The translations under genes and the position numbers were made by a program. A model generated the notes under the pieces. It made no database searches, was not told the DNA's origin, and saw nothing but the letters and a program-made list of their open reading frames with translations. A stretch of DNA of 64,000 bases from Rhodococcus sp. 105337 (GTDB lineage Bacteria; Actinomycetota; Actinomycetes; Mycobacteriales; Mycobacteriaceae), in the NCBI RefSeq assembly GCF_012844225.1, contig NZ_JABAGQ010000002.1, positions 62,001 to 126,000 on the forward strand. The letters are read 5' to 3'. This document shows positions 1-10,826 of the stretch, one piece after another (within the stretch, counting starts at the first letter, position 1; every line of letters starts with the position of its first letter).

Positions 1-1
1 C

Positions 2-274
2 CTCGCGTCGCGGTACGGATCGGTGCGGCACACGATCAAATCCGACCTGATCAGGGCCGCGTCGCTGACCGGCGATGCCGATTCGGAGCCGGCGCGTGAG
101 CTCGCGAGAGAAGTGTTCGACTGTTGCGCGGAACACGGCTTGATCCCGCTTCGGTGGGCGGCAGCGATGATGCTCGCGGGCGTCGGTGGCTCCCCCGAGG
201 CGGTAGGAGCGGTGAACGCATGCGCCGCAACGATCGTCCGCCGCGGTGGGCGATTTGTCCCGATGGGCGTCTGA
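2..274 (+). CDS. Hypothetical protein, C-terminal part (cut by window edge)
   Basis: The frame is open from the left edge to a TGA at 272-274, so only the last ~90 residues are visible. The piece is alanine-rich and looks helical, with no motif I recognise; a GTG at 23 is possible but the frame runs on upstream of it. It lies co-directionally ahead of sigD, the position held by the unnamed gene Rv3415c in M. tuberculosis, and may be its counterpart, but I cannot confirm homology from this fragment. Confidence 0.4.
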   Translation, partial: LASRYGSVRHTIKSDLIRAASLTGDADSEPARELAREVFDCCAEHGLIPLRWAAAMMLAGVGGSPEAVGAVNACAATIVRRGGRFVPMGV

Positions 275-370
275 CCGGTACTGCCGTACCCGAATTGTCG
301 GCCACTATCGCTACGCTAGGTGGGTTCCACGTCTCCGTGGAAGCACGCCCGGGTGGGGGATCGTGTCTCT

Positions 371-396
371 GTAACGCCAGGACTTGCGCAATCGAT
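371..396 (+). promoter_or_regulatory. SigD-type autoregulatory promoter
   Basis: GTAACG at 371-376 and CGAT at 393-396 are separated by 16 nt, matching the -35/-10 pattern described for mycobacterial SigD promoters (GTAACG, N16, CGAT). Transcription would begin about 8 nt downstream, at or near the ATG at 404. This suggests positive autoregulation of sigD and a leaderless transcript. Confidence 0.55.
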
Positions 397-403
397 GACT
401 GTT

Positions 404-973
404 ATGGGTGAGGAGTGGGACGCCGCCGTTGTTGCGGCTGCGCAGGGTGATCGTGCTGCTCTCTCCCGAGTTCTCGAAGGTGTTCGACCGCTCGTCGTGC
501 GGTACTGCCGCGCACGAGTGGGATCCGCAGAGCGCGGCCAGCTCTCTGCAGACGACGTAGCGCAGGAGGTGTGCCTGGCTGTGATGACTGCGTTGCCGAG
601 ATATCAGGACCAGGGACGCCCCTTCATGGCGTTCGTCTACGGCATTGCGGCCCACAAGGTCGCCGACGCACACCGCAGCGCGGCGCGTAATCGCGCCGAA
701 CCCGTTGCGGATGTGCCGGAAGTGATGTCGCTCGACGACAGCCCGGAGGAATTTGCGCTCAACTCGGAAGCCGGCCGGGAGATGAAGAAGCTTTTGGAGA
801 TTCTTCCGGAGAAACAACGCGAGGTCTTGATCTTGCGTCTGGTGATGGGGTTGTCGGCCGAGGAAACGGCCGTGGCAGTCGGAAGCACAGCGGGAGCGAT
901 ACGAGTGGCTCAGCACCGAGCCATCGCCAGACTCAAGAAAGAAGTCACGAGAGCAGGTGAAAGGAATGGGTAG
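404..973 (+). CDS. sigD: ECF RNA polymerase sigma factor SigD
   Basis: This is a group-4 (ECF) sigma factor that directs RNA polymerase to stress or stationary-phase promoters. Region 2 contains the stretch LSADDVAQEVCLAV followed by FVYGIAAHKVADAHR; region 4 near the C-terminus reads LPEKQREVLILR then a helix-turn-helix with GLSAEETA. It closely matches my memory of M. tuberculosis SigD along its whole length. I chose ATG 404 because a SigD-type promoter at 371-396 would start RNA there and no Shine-Dalgarno precedes the alternatives ATG 395 and GTG 320. The 3' end overlaps rsdA by 17 nt, so sigma and anti-sigma factor are translationally linked. Confidence 0.9.
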   Translation: MGEEWDAAVVAAAQGDRAALSRVLEGVRPLVVRYCRARVGSAERGQLSADDVAQEVCLAVMTALPRYQDQGRPFMAFVYGIAAHKVADAHRSAARNRAEPVADVPEVMSLDDSPEEFALNSEAGREMKKLLEILPEKQREVLILRLVMGLSAEETAVAVGSTAGAIRVAQHRAIARLKKEVTRAGERNG

Positions 974-1976
974 GAGGCGCAACTCGGGCGGCAGCTTCTC
1001 CGAGGATCTGCCCGACGGCGACGCTACCGTGGACATCTCTGCAGTCCGGCGAGACGACGCCCTCATCGACGCGATCTCGGGAAACGGTCCCGTCGAGACG
1101 GAATCGACCGAGGAATACGAACTCGCCACTCTGCTGGCCGGCTGGCGAGCCGAGATCCTGTCCGACCCGGTACCCGCGGAGCCGGACCTCGATCAGGTCG
1201 TCGCCGCCGTCCACAGGGAACTCGGTGCTCGTGACGCCCTCGCCTCACGGCGTGCGCGGTCGAAGAGCCAACTTCGCGTGATCCGCCCGATTGCCGGGGC
1301 TGCCGCGCTGGTGATGATTGCTCTCGGCGGCGCCACTGCGGTGTCCTACAGCGCAGAGCCCGGCGACCCGCTGTGGAGCGTGAAGCAGGTCGTGTTCAGC
1401 GAGCAGGCGCAATCGACAGAAGCCCGCATCGATACCACGTCGACGCTCGAACGCGCCGAGCAATTGATCGCCGACGGAAAGACCGACGAAGCGGAGCAAT
1501 TGTTGCAGTCCGCCGAAGCGCGGTCGGCGCGGGTCACCGACCAGGGCGACCGCGATGCCCTCGGAGACTGGCTACAAAGGTTGTCGGCCGAAATCGACAA
1601 ACTGGCGCCCGCGCCGTCACCACTGCCACTGCCGCCGCCCTCGGACACTGCGGTGGTGCCCGCGCCCGACGTCGGGCAGATTCCGTCGGACACCCTCCTT
1701 CCCGTGGAGCCGGGGCCGCTTCCGACGACGCCCGGTCCCGTCGAGCCGTCGCAACCGGTACCGTCACCGTCCCCGCCGCCGATCGACCCCACCATTCTCG
1801 ATGCGCCGCCGGCGTCCGACACTCCTTCGCCGACTCCGACGCCGTCACCGACCCAGCCCGGGACGACGGAACCGTCGAGCGGGACACCGGGGGATACGTC
1901 GCCGCTACCGCCCACCTCGCCTGCGTCTGCGTCGCATTCGCAGACGACGGCGAATTCGGAACCGGGTACTCCCTAG
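957..1976 (+). CDS. rsdA: Anti-sigma-D factor RsdA
   Basis: A membrane-spanning anti-sigma factor that would hold SigD at the membrane until released by proteolysis. The N-terminal ~100 residues are acidic and cytoplasmic, the expected SigD-binding part. A single transmembrane helix runs from about residue 108 to 130. The outer part has a helical stretch (LERAEQLIADGKTDEAEQLL) and then a ~130-residue tail made almost only of Pro, Ser, Thr and Gly, probably spanning the cell wall. The gene overlaps sigD, as in mycobacteria (Rv3414c-Rv3413c). Start GTG 957 is used; ATG 966 is also possible. A strong terminator follows. Confidence 0.85.
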   Translation: MKGMGRRRNSGGSFSEDLPDGDATVDISAVRRDDALIDAISGNGPVETESTEEYELATLLAGWRAEILSDPVPAEPDLDQVVAAVHRELGARDALASRRARSKSQLRVIRPIAGAAALVMIALGGATAVSYSAEPGDPLWSVKQVVFSEQAQSTEARIDTTSTLERAEQLIADGKTDEAEQLLQSAEARSARVTDQGDRDALGDWLQRLSAEIDKLAPAPSPLPLPPPSDTAVVPAPDVGQIPSDTLLPVEPGPLPTTPGPVEPSQPVPSPSPPPIDPTILDAPPASDTPSPTPTPSPTQPGTTEPSSGTPGDTSPLPPTSPASASHSQTTANSEPGTP

Positions 1977-2003
1977 GGGGACGGTCTCGACCTGCTCACA
2001 GAA

Positions 2004-2038
2004 ACGAGGGCCCAGCAGCGACGCTGCTGGGCCCTCGT
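2004..2038. terminator. Bidirectional terminator between rsdA and the DUF5319 gene
   Basis: A perfect 16-bp stem (2004-2019 with 2023-2038) with a 3-nt loop, lying between two convergent genes. It has only a short T-rich flank, as is common in actinobacteria. Confidence 0.8.
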
Positions 2039-2058
2039 TGTCGTCGAGTGTGGGGGAG

Positions 2059-2469
2059 TCAGGGCTCTCGTCCGTACGGGTCCACCGGCAACGCGTCGTT
2101 CATCGAGGCGTCGGCGTATCCGCGGCAGTAGTCCCACGTCACGTAGGCATCGGGCGCGGGATCGAACGCAGGCTCGTGCGGACGGACGGTGCCGTCGACA
2201 AGCAACTGCAGCAGGTTCGCCCGGAGCATGTCCCAGTCGTGGTAGTGGTCCTGGTGGCAATCCTCGCAGCACACAACGAGACCGCGGACTCCACGTGGAG
2301 CCAGCAATGCCTCGTAGACCGCGAGGTCGGCGAGGTCTTCTTCCACCGCGAGGCGTTCGGCAGGATCGAGTGGCTGACCCGGCTCGATCGCGTCCAAAGC
2401 TGCGGACGGATCGTCGGGATCTCCTGCGAACGGGTCCGGGGGAAGCCCGGGGGGCAACTGATCACGCAC
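2059..2469 (-). CDS. DUF5319 family protein (Rv3412-like)
   Basis: A 136-aa cytoplasmic protein of unknown function, conserved between sigD/rsdA and guaB in mycobacteria and relatives. It begins VRDQLPPGLPPDPF and carries a Cys/His-rich centre (VVCCEDCHQDHYHDWDML) that looks like a metal-binding site, then the conserved end TWDYCRGYADASMN. GTG 2469 is chosen because it gives the same length and N-terminus as the mycobacterial protein; the open frame upstream has no family resemblance. It is convergent with rsdA and divergent from guaB. Confidence 0.85.
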   Translation of the reverse strand: MRDQLPPGLPPDPFAGDPDDPSAALDAIEPGQPLDPAERLAVEEDLADLAVYEALLAPRGVRGLVVCCEDCHQDHYHDWDMLRANLLQLLVDGTVRPHEPAFDPAPDAYVTWDYCRGYADASMNDALPVDPYGREP

Positions 2470-2631
2470 GACTCCACGGTACGCAGCCCGAGGGGTTCTG
2501 CGCCAGCGGAACGGCCCGGACACGCCGCAACCCGGCCGCATCCCGTGTCGAATCCGCACCGGAACGGCCACGGTGCCAGGGTTGAGCGAGGACAGTTCCG
2601 GCCAACGGATATCATGGACATGTGCGCGTAG

Positions 2632-4290
<1,659 letters not shown>

Positions 4291-4362
4291 GGCCACGAGT
4301 CCGCAGCATGCCCCGTCTCAGGTGTGACGGGAGCACCGTCAATACAGGAGAAAGGGGCGCGC

Positions 4363-5502
4363 GTGCGCGACCTCGTTGAAATCGGCATGGGCCGCACGGC
4401 TCGCCGCACCTACGAACTGGACGACGTCGATATCGTTCCGTCCCGGCGGACGCGTTCGTCGAAGGAGGTGTCGACGGCGTGGCAGCTCGATGCGTACCGC
4501 TTCGACATTCCCGTCCTCGCGCACCCCACCGACGCCCTGGTGTCGCCGTCGTTCGCGGTGGAGCTGGGTAAGGCCGGTGGCCTCGGCGTCATCAACGGTG
4601 AGGGCCTGTGGGGTCGTCACGCCGACGTCGACGCGGTGATCACCCGGCTCGCCGAGATCGCCGACTCCGATCCGGACCCCAGTGCCGCGATCCGGTACCT
4701 GCAGGAGCTGCATGCGGCCCCGCTGAAGCCCGACCTGCTGGCCGCCGCGGTCGCACAGGTGCGTGACGAGGGTGTCACCACCGCGGTGCGCGTGAGTCCG
4801 CAGAACGCGCGCGCCCTCACTCCCGCGCTCGTGAAGGCCGGCATCGACCTGCTCGTCGTGCAGGGCACCATCATCTCCGCCGAGCACGTCGCGCACGGCG
4901 AGGACGAGCCGCTCAACCTGAAGACGTTCATCTCCGAGCTCGACGTGCCGGTGGTTGCCGGCGGCGTGAGCGACCATCGGACGGCCCTGCACCTGATGCG
5001 CACGGGTGCCGCGGGCGTCATCGTCGGTTTCGGATCGACTGCGGAGGCGACCACCACGAGTCCTTCGCTCGGGATCGGAATCCCGATGGCGACGGCGATC
5101 GCGGATGCGGCTGCCGCTCGCCGCGACTACCTCGACGAGACCGGTGGCCGGTACGTCCACGTGATCGCGGACGGAGATATCGAGACCGCCGGTGATCTGG
5201 CGAAGGCGATTGCCTGCGGCGCCGACGCCGCGGTGCTCGGCGCCCCGCTCGCGGTGGCGGCAGAGGCCGCCGGACACGGCTGGTACTGGCCCTCGGTGGC
5301 CGCGCACCCGTCGATGCCTCGCGGTGCGGTGCTCCAGGTCGCGTACGACGAGCGGCCCAGTCTGGCGCGCGTCCTGAACGGGCCGTCCGACGATCCGTAC
5401 GGTTCGCTCAACCTCGTCGGCGGTCTGCGCCGTTCGATGGCCAAGGCCGGGTACTCGGATCTCAAGGAATTCCAGAAGGTGGGCTTGTCGGTGCGCGCCT
5501 GA
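4363..5502 (+). CDS. guaB3: GuaB3 family IMPDH-related protein
   Basis: A 379-aa IMPDH/GMP-reductase-type TIM-barrel protein that lacks the CBS domains seen in guaB. It starts VRDLVEIGMGRTARRTYEL and ends GGLRRSMAKAGYSDLKEFQKVGL, matching mycobacterial GuaB3 (Rv3410c) throughout. GTG 4363 is chosen because the purine-rich AGGAGAAAGG lies just upstream and the N-terminus then matches the family. It lies downstream of guaB in the same direction. Its biochemical role is less settled than that of guaB; a part in purine nucleotide interconversion is an inference from fold and neighbourhood. Confidence 0.9.
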   Translation: MRDLVEIGMGRTARRTYELDDVDIVPSRRTRSSKEVSTAWQLDAYRFDIPVLAHPTDALVSPSFAVELGKAGGLGVINGEGLWGRHADVDAVITRLAEIADSDPDPSAAIRYLQELHAAPLKPDLLAAAVAQVRDEGVTTAVRVSPQNARALTPALVKAGIDLLVVQGTIISAEHVAHGEDEPLNLKTFISELDVPVVAGGVSDHRTALHLMRTGAAGVIVGFGSTAEATTTSPSLGIGIPMATAIADAAAARRDYLDETGGRYVHVIADGDIETAGDLAKAIACGADAAVLGAPLAVAAEAAGHGWYWPSVAAHPSMPRGAVLQVAYDERPSLARVLNGPSDDPYGSLNLVGGLRRSMAKAGYSDLKEFQKVGLSVRA

Positions 5503-5524
5503 CGCAGCACCGCACGAATCTGCT

Positions 5525-5588
5525 CGGCTGTGGCCGAATGCTCCCCGCGTCGCTTCGGCGGCGTGAAGGCGGCATTCGGCCACAGCCG
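5525..5588 (+). terminator. Long hairpin downstream of guaB3
   Basis: A perfect 16-bp inverted repeat: arms at 5525-5540 (CGGCTGTGGCCGAATG) and 5573-5588. The 32-nt loop can itself form a short stem around a TTCG turn. It is likely a terminator of the guaB-guaB3 unit, though the large structured loop leaves room for another role. Confidence 0.55.
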
Positions 5589-5706
5589 TATTCGCTGTTC
5601 GGGGTCTTGGTGCAACTCCCGGTAACGGTTAGGGTTGCCTCGTGCCGGTAATCACATCTTCGGTGTGCATACTGACCGGTAACAAATGCCGTTCGGTGGA
5701 GGTGCC

Positions 5707-7437
5707 ATGGGTCAGCAGCAGCGGGTTACGGACTACGACGTTCTGATCGTCGGATCCGGGTTCGGTGGAAGCGTCACCGCGCTCCGCCTGGTGGAGAAGG
5801 GCTACAAGGTCGGAATCCTCGAAGCAGGACGTCGTTTTGCCGACGCCGACTTCGCGAAGACCAGCTGGGACCTCCGGCGTTTCCTGTGGGCACCCAAGCT
5901 CGGATGCTTCGGTATCCAGCGCGTCCACTTGCTGCGTGACTGCCTGATTCTCGCGGGCGCCGGGGTGGGCGGCGGATCGCTCAACTACGCGAACACCTTG
6001 TACAAGCCCCCGGCTCCGTTCTTCGAGGACGCACAGTGGGCCGGCATCACCGATTGGCACGACGAGCTGAGCCCCTTCTACGAGCAGGCACAGCGGATGC
6101 TCGGTGTCGTGCAGTACAGCCGGATGACCGCGGCGGACAAGGTCGTCAAGGAGGTCGCGGACGAGATGGGCGTCGGTGAGACGTTCGTCAAGACTCCGGT
6201 GGGGGTGTACTTCGGTGAAGCGGGGCGCACCGTGCCCGACCCGTACTTCGGCGGTGCCGGACCCGATCGCGCCGGCTGCATCGAATGTGGCGAGTGCATG
6301 ACGGGTTGCCGTCACGGCGCGAAGAACACCCTCGTCAAGAACTATCTCGGGCTCGCGGAAACCGCAGGAGCCGAGATCATTCCGCTGACCACCGTCACCG
6401 ATCTCCGTGAGGCCGGCGACGGCACATGGGACGTGATCACCGAGCGCACCGGCGCGTGGCTGCGCAAGGGCCGCCGTACCTACACGGCCTCGCACGTCGT
6501 GCTCGCCGCCGGTACGTGGGGCACCCAGCACCTGCTGCACCACCTCAAGGACACCGGTGCGCTGCCCGCGCTCTCCGATCGCGTGGGCGAACTGACCCGC
6601 ACCAACTCCGAATCGATCGTCGGCGCGGGCATGTACGAGGTGCATCCCGATCTGGACATCACGCAGGGCGTCGCGATCACGTCGTCGTTCCATCCGACGC
6701 CCGACACCCACATCGAGCCCGTGCGTTACGGCAAGGGCTCGAACGCGATGGGGCTGCTGCAGACCCTGATGACCGACGGCGACGGACCCACCCCGCGCTG
6801 GATCAAGTTCCTCGGTCAGGTGGCGAAGAATCCGCGCAAGATGCTGCGGATGCTGTCGGTGCGGAACTGGAGCGAGCGGACGATCATCGCCCTCGTCATG
6901 CAGAACCTCGACAACTCGATCACCACCTACACGAAGAAGGGTCTCTTCGGCAGCCGGAAGGTCACCAGCAAGCAGGGCCACGGCCAGCCCAACCCCACGT
7001 GGATCCCCGCCGGAAACGAGGCGACCCGTCGCATCGCGGAGAAGATCGACGGCGTCGCCGGAGGTACGTGGGGTGAGATCTTCAACATTCCGCTCACCGC
7101 ACACTTCCTCGGCGGCGCAGTCATCGGAACCGATCCCGAACACGGCGTGATCGACCCGTACCAGCGGGTGCACGGCTACCCCACCCTCAGTGTCGCGGAC
7201 GGAGCGGCAGTATCGGCGAACCTCGGGGTGAACCCCTCGCTCACCATCGCAGCGCAGGCCGAACGTGCCGCGGCGCTCTGGCCCAACAAGGGCGAGCAGG
7301 ACCAGCGGCCTGCCCAGGGCGAGGCCTACCGCAGGCTGCAGCCGATCGCACCGAAGAACCCCGTGGTCCCCGAGGGTGCCCCCGGGGCGCTGCACCTGCC
7401 CATCGTCGAGATCACAGGCTCGACCGGGGCCGCCTGA
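5707..7437 (+). CDS. choD: GMC-family FAD oxidoreductase (ChoD-like)
   Basis: A 576-aa flavoprotein closely resembling mycobacterial ChoD (Rv3409c), annotated as cholesterol oxidase although that activity is disputed for the family. The N-terminus has the FAD-binding motif VGSGFGGS, followed by GAGVGGGSLNYANTL. A Cys-rich segment (CIECGECMTGCRHGAKNT) is distinctive of this subgroup. The C-terminal substrate domain holds FLGGAVIG and ADGAAVSANLGVNPSL. No export signal is visible. ATG 5707 follows GGAGG by 4 nt; an ATG at 5686 is possible. It lies between guaB3 and guaA as in mycobacteria. Confidence 0.85.
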   Translation: MGQQQRVTDYDVLIVGSGFGGSVTALRLVEKGYKVGILEAGRRFADADFAKTSWDLRRFLWAPKLGCFGIQRVHLLRDCLILAGAGVGGGSLNYANTLYKPPAPFFEDAQWAGITDWHDELSPFYEQAQRMLGVVQYSRMTAADKVVKEVADEMGVGETFVKTPVGVYFGEAGRTVPDPYFGGAGPDRAGCIECGECMTGCRHGAKNTLVKNYLGLAETAGAEIIPLTTVTDLREAGDGTWDVITERTGAWLRKGRRTYTASHVVLAAGTWGTQHLLHHLKDTGALPALSDRVGELTRTNSESIVGAGMYEVHPDLDITQGVAITSSFHPTPDTHIEPVRYGKGSNAMGLLQTLMTDGDGPTPRWIKFLGQVAKNPRKMLRMLSVRNWSERTIIALVMQNLDNSITTYTKKGLFGSRKVTSKQGHGQPNPTWIPAGNEATRRIAEKIDGVAGGTWGEIFNIPLTAHFLGGAVIGTDPEHGVIDPYQRVHGYPTLSVADGAAVSANLGVNPSLTIAAQAERAAALWPNKGEQDQRPAQGEAYRRLQPIAPKNPVVPEGAPGALHLPIVEITGSTGAA

Positions 7438-7482
7438 TCCTCCACCGGTCCGGCCGCGTCGGGGGCACCCGGCGCGGCCGCT

Positions 7483-7488
7483 TAGACT
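7483..7488 (+). promoter_or_regulatory. -10 box of guaA (leaderless)
   Basis: TAGACT ends 6 nt before the GTG start at 7495, and there is no Shine-Dalgarno. Transcription probably starts at the GTG itself. Confidence 0.5.
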
Positions 7489-7494
7489 GTTCTG

Positions 7495-9066
<1,572 letters not shown>

Positions 9067-9087
9067 GTTCCCCGAACTCGTAGGACG

Positions 9088-9124
9088 CCCCGGGCAGGTC
9101 GAGCACCCTCGACCTGCTCCGGGA
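9088..9124 (+). terminator. Terminator after guaA
   Basis: A stem of about 15 bp with one bulge: CCCGGGCAGGTCGAG pairs with CTCGACCTGCTCCGGG across a 4-nt loop. No clear T-tract follows. Confidence 0.65.
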
Positions 9125-9227
9125 CGCCGCCCCCTCCGCCTAGACTGAGAGGTCACCGGCGAGGAGCGCGGAACATGGACCACGGCCTGAGCTCTCAGTC
9201 CCGCCGCACCGGCAGCAGGTTGCCGAC

Positions 9228-10556
9228 GTGACCGGCGGCACGCTCGTCAACGTGGTGGCGGTCCTCGTTTTCGTTCTGGTGGGCGGGGTGTTCGCCGCTA
9301 CCGAAATGGCTCTGGTGTCGTTGCGTGAGAGCCAGATTCGGGAGTTGGCGCGGCGTGGGGGCCGGGGTCGCCGCACTGCCGCACTCGCGCGTGACCCGAA
9401 CCGGTTTCTGTCGGCCGTCCAGATCGGCGTTACGGTCGCCGGGTTCTTCTCTGCCGCCTTCGGAGCGTCGACCCTCGCGCCCGATCTGGCACCGGTACTG
9501 CGGGGATGGGGTCTCGGGCCTGCCGCAGCCGATGCTGTCGCCCTGATCGGCACCACCCTGGTGATCGCCTACCTGTCACTGGTTCTCGGCGAACTGGTAC
9601 CCAAGCGCATCGCGCTGCAGCGGTCGACGGGGATGGCGCTGGCCACGGCACCGGCCCTCGACCGGTTCGCCACCGTCATGCGGCCGGTCATCCGGTTGCT
9701 CTCGGTCTCGACCGATGCGCTGGTGCGCCTTCTCGGTTCCGACCCGTCACTCAAGAACGAGCAGATCACGCACGAGGAACTGCGCGACATGCTCGTCGGT
9801 CTCGAGGCGCTGTCCGAGGACGAACGCAGCGTGTTCACCGAGGTGTTCGACGTAGGTTCCCGGCATTTGGGGGAGGTGATGCGGCCCCGCACGGAAGTCG
9901 ATTTCCTGCGGGCCGACACCACGATTCCCGACGCTCGCGCCCTCGCTCTCGGGCTGGGTCATACGAGATATCCGGTCATCGCGGACACTGCCGATCATGT
10001 GATCGGGTTCGTGCACCTGCGCGATCTGTTGCTGATCGATCGGCCCGACGGCACGGTCGCGGACCTGTGCCGGCCGATTGTGGCGTTGCCGGGATCGAAG
10101 CCGGCTCTTGCCGCTCTGACGGTGATGCGACGGGGCAATGCGCAGATCGCGTTGGTCGTCGACGAATACGGCGGCACCGCAGGCATCGTCACGGTCGAGG
10201 ACATCGTGGAGGAGATCGTCGGCGAGATCGGTGACGAGTTCGATCCCGTCGACGGTGCGCCCGGTCCGGACGCGTCGGGCACGGGACGCCCGGCGTTGCG
10301 CGAAGACATCGACGGATTACTGCACGTCGAGGACTTCGCTCGGCGGACCGGTATCGCGCTACCCGAGGGCCCGTACGACACGGTCGCCGGCTTTGTCCTC
10401 TACCGGCTGGAGCACCTGCCGCAGGTGGGCGAAAGCCTCGCTCTCGACGGAAACCGGTTGACCGTCACCGAACTCGACGGTCGCCGCATCGCGCGCCTGC
10501 GCCTGACTCGCCCCCGGCACTCCGACCCGGACGACGCATCCCGGTCTCGAGCCTGA
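9228..10556 (+). CDS. CNNM/CorC-HlyC family transporter-like membrane protein
   Basis: A 442-aa inner-membrane protein of the CNNM/CorC family, linked in other organisms to magnesium or cobalt efflux and formerly called hemolysin-like. The N-terminal CNNM domain has four membrane segments and the hallmark FFAATEMAL-like start (here VFAATEMALVSLRE) and LGELVPKRIAL. A cytosolic CBS pair follows (VMRPRTEVDFLR and RRGNAQIALVVDEYGGTAGIVT), then a C-terminal CorC_HlyC domain. The stop codon lies inside a bidirectional terminator. A possible -10 box (TAGACT) is at 9141-9146, which would give a leader of about 75 nt. Confidence 0.85.
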   Translation: MTGGTLVNVVAVLVFVLVGGVFAATEMALVSLRESQIRELARRGGRGRRTAALARDPNRFLSAVQIGVTVAGFFSAAFGASTLAPDLAPVLRGWGLGPAAADAVALIGTTLVIAYLSLVLGELVPKRIALQRSTGMALATAPALDRFATVMRPVIRLLSVSTDALVRLLGSDPSLKNEQITHEELRDMLVGLEALSEDERSVFTEVFDVGSRHLGEVMRPRTEVDFLRADTTIPDARALALGLGHTRYPVIADTADHVIGFVHLRDLLLIDRPDGTVADLCRPIVALPGSKPALAALTVMRRGNAQIALVVDEYGGTAGIVTVEDIVEEIVGEIGDEFDPVDGAPGPDASGTGRPALREDIDGLLHVEDFARRTGIALPEGPYDTVAGFVLYRLEHLPQVGESLALDGNRLTVTELDGRRIARLRLTRPRHSDPDDASRSRA

Positions 10557-10570
10557 GACCGGGATGCGTC
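10533..10570. terminator. Bidirectional terminator overlapping a stop codon
   Basis: A perfect 16-bp stem (10533-10548 with 10555-10570) around a 6-nt loop. The stop codon of the CNNM gene (10554-10556) lies in the loop and 3' arm. It serves two convergent genes. Confidence 0.8.
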
Positions 10571-10586
10571 GGTGTCGGTGCCGCGT

Positions 10587-10826
10587 CTACTTGGAGCGCC
10601 TGTTCGGCAGGAACACCAGCACGGCACCGATCACGACGGCTACCCCGACCAGAATCCATCCCCCGTCGAACGTGGTGAGGAAATCCACGGAGAACGGTCC
10701 GACGAGTGCCCACGCGCTGACCAGAAGCGCGACGACGCCGGAGAGCAGGAGCAGGATCGAGGGGCCGCGCCGGCACCGGCCTTCCTGCGCGGATCCGGTA
10801 TCGAATGCGGTGTCGTACTCAGCCAC
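10587..10826 (-). CDS. Small two-helix membrane protein
   Basis: A 79-aa protein with a polar N-terminus and two membrane helices (SILLLLSGVVALLVSAWALV and GGWILVGVAVVIGAVLVFL), ending in a basic tail. Family not recognised. Its ATG overlaps the end of the upstream PspC/LiaF-like gene by 8 nt, so the two are probably translated together, and it may be an accessory subunit of that envelope-stress system. Confidence 0.7.
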   Translation of the reverse strand: MAEYDTAFDTGSAQEGRCRRGPSILLLLSGVVALLVSAWALVGPFSVDFLTTFDGGWILVGVAVVIGAVLVFLPNRRSK

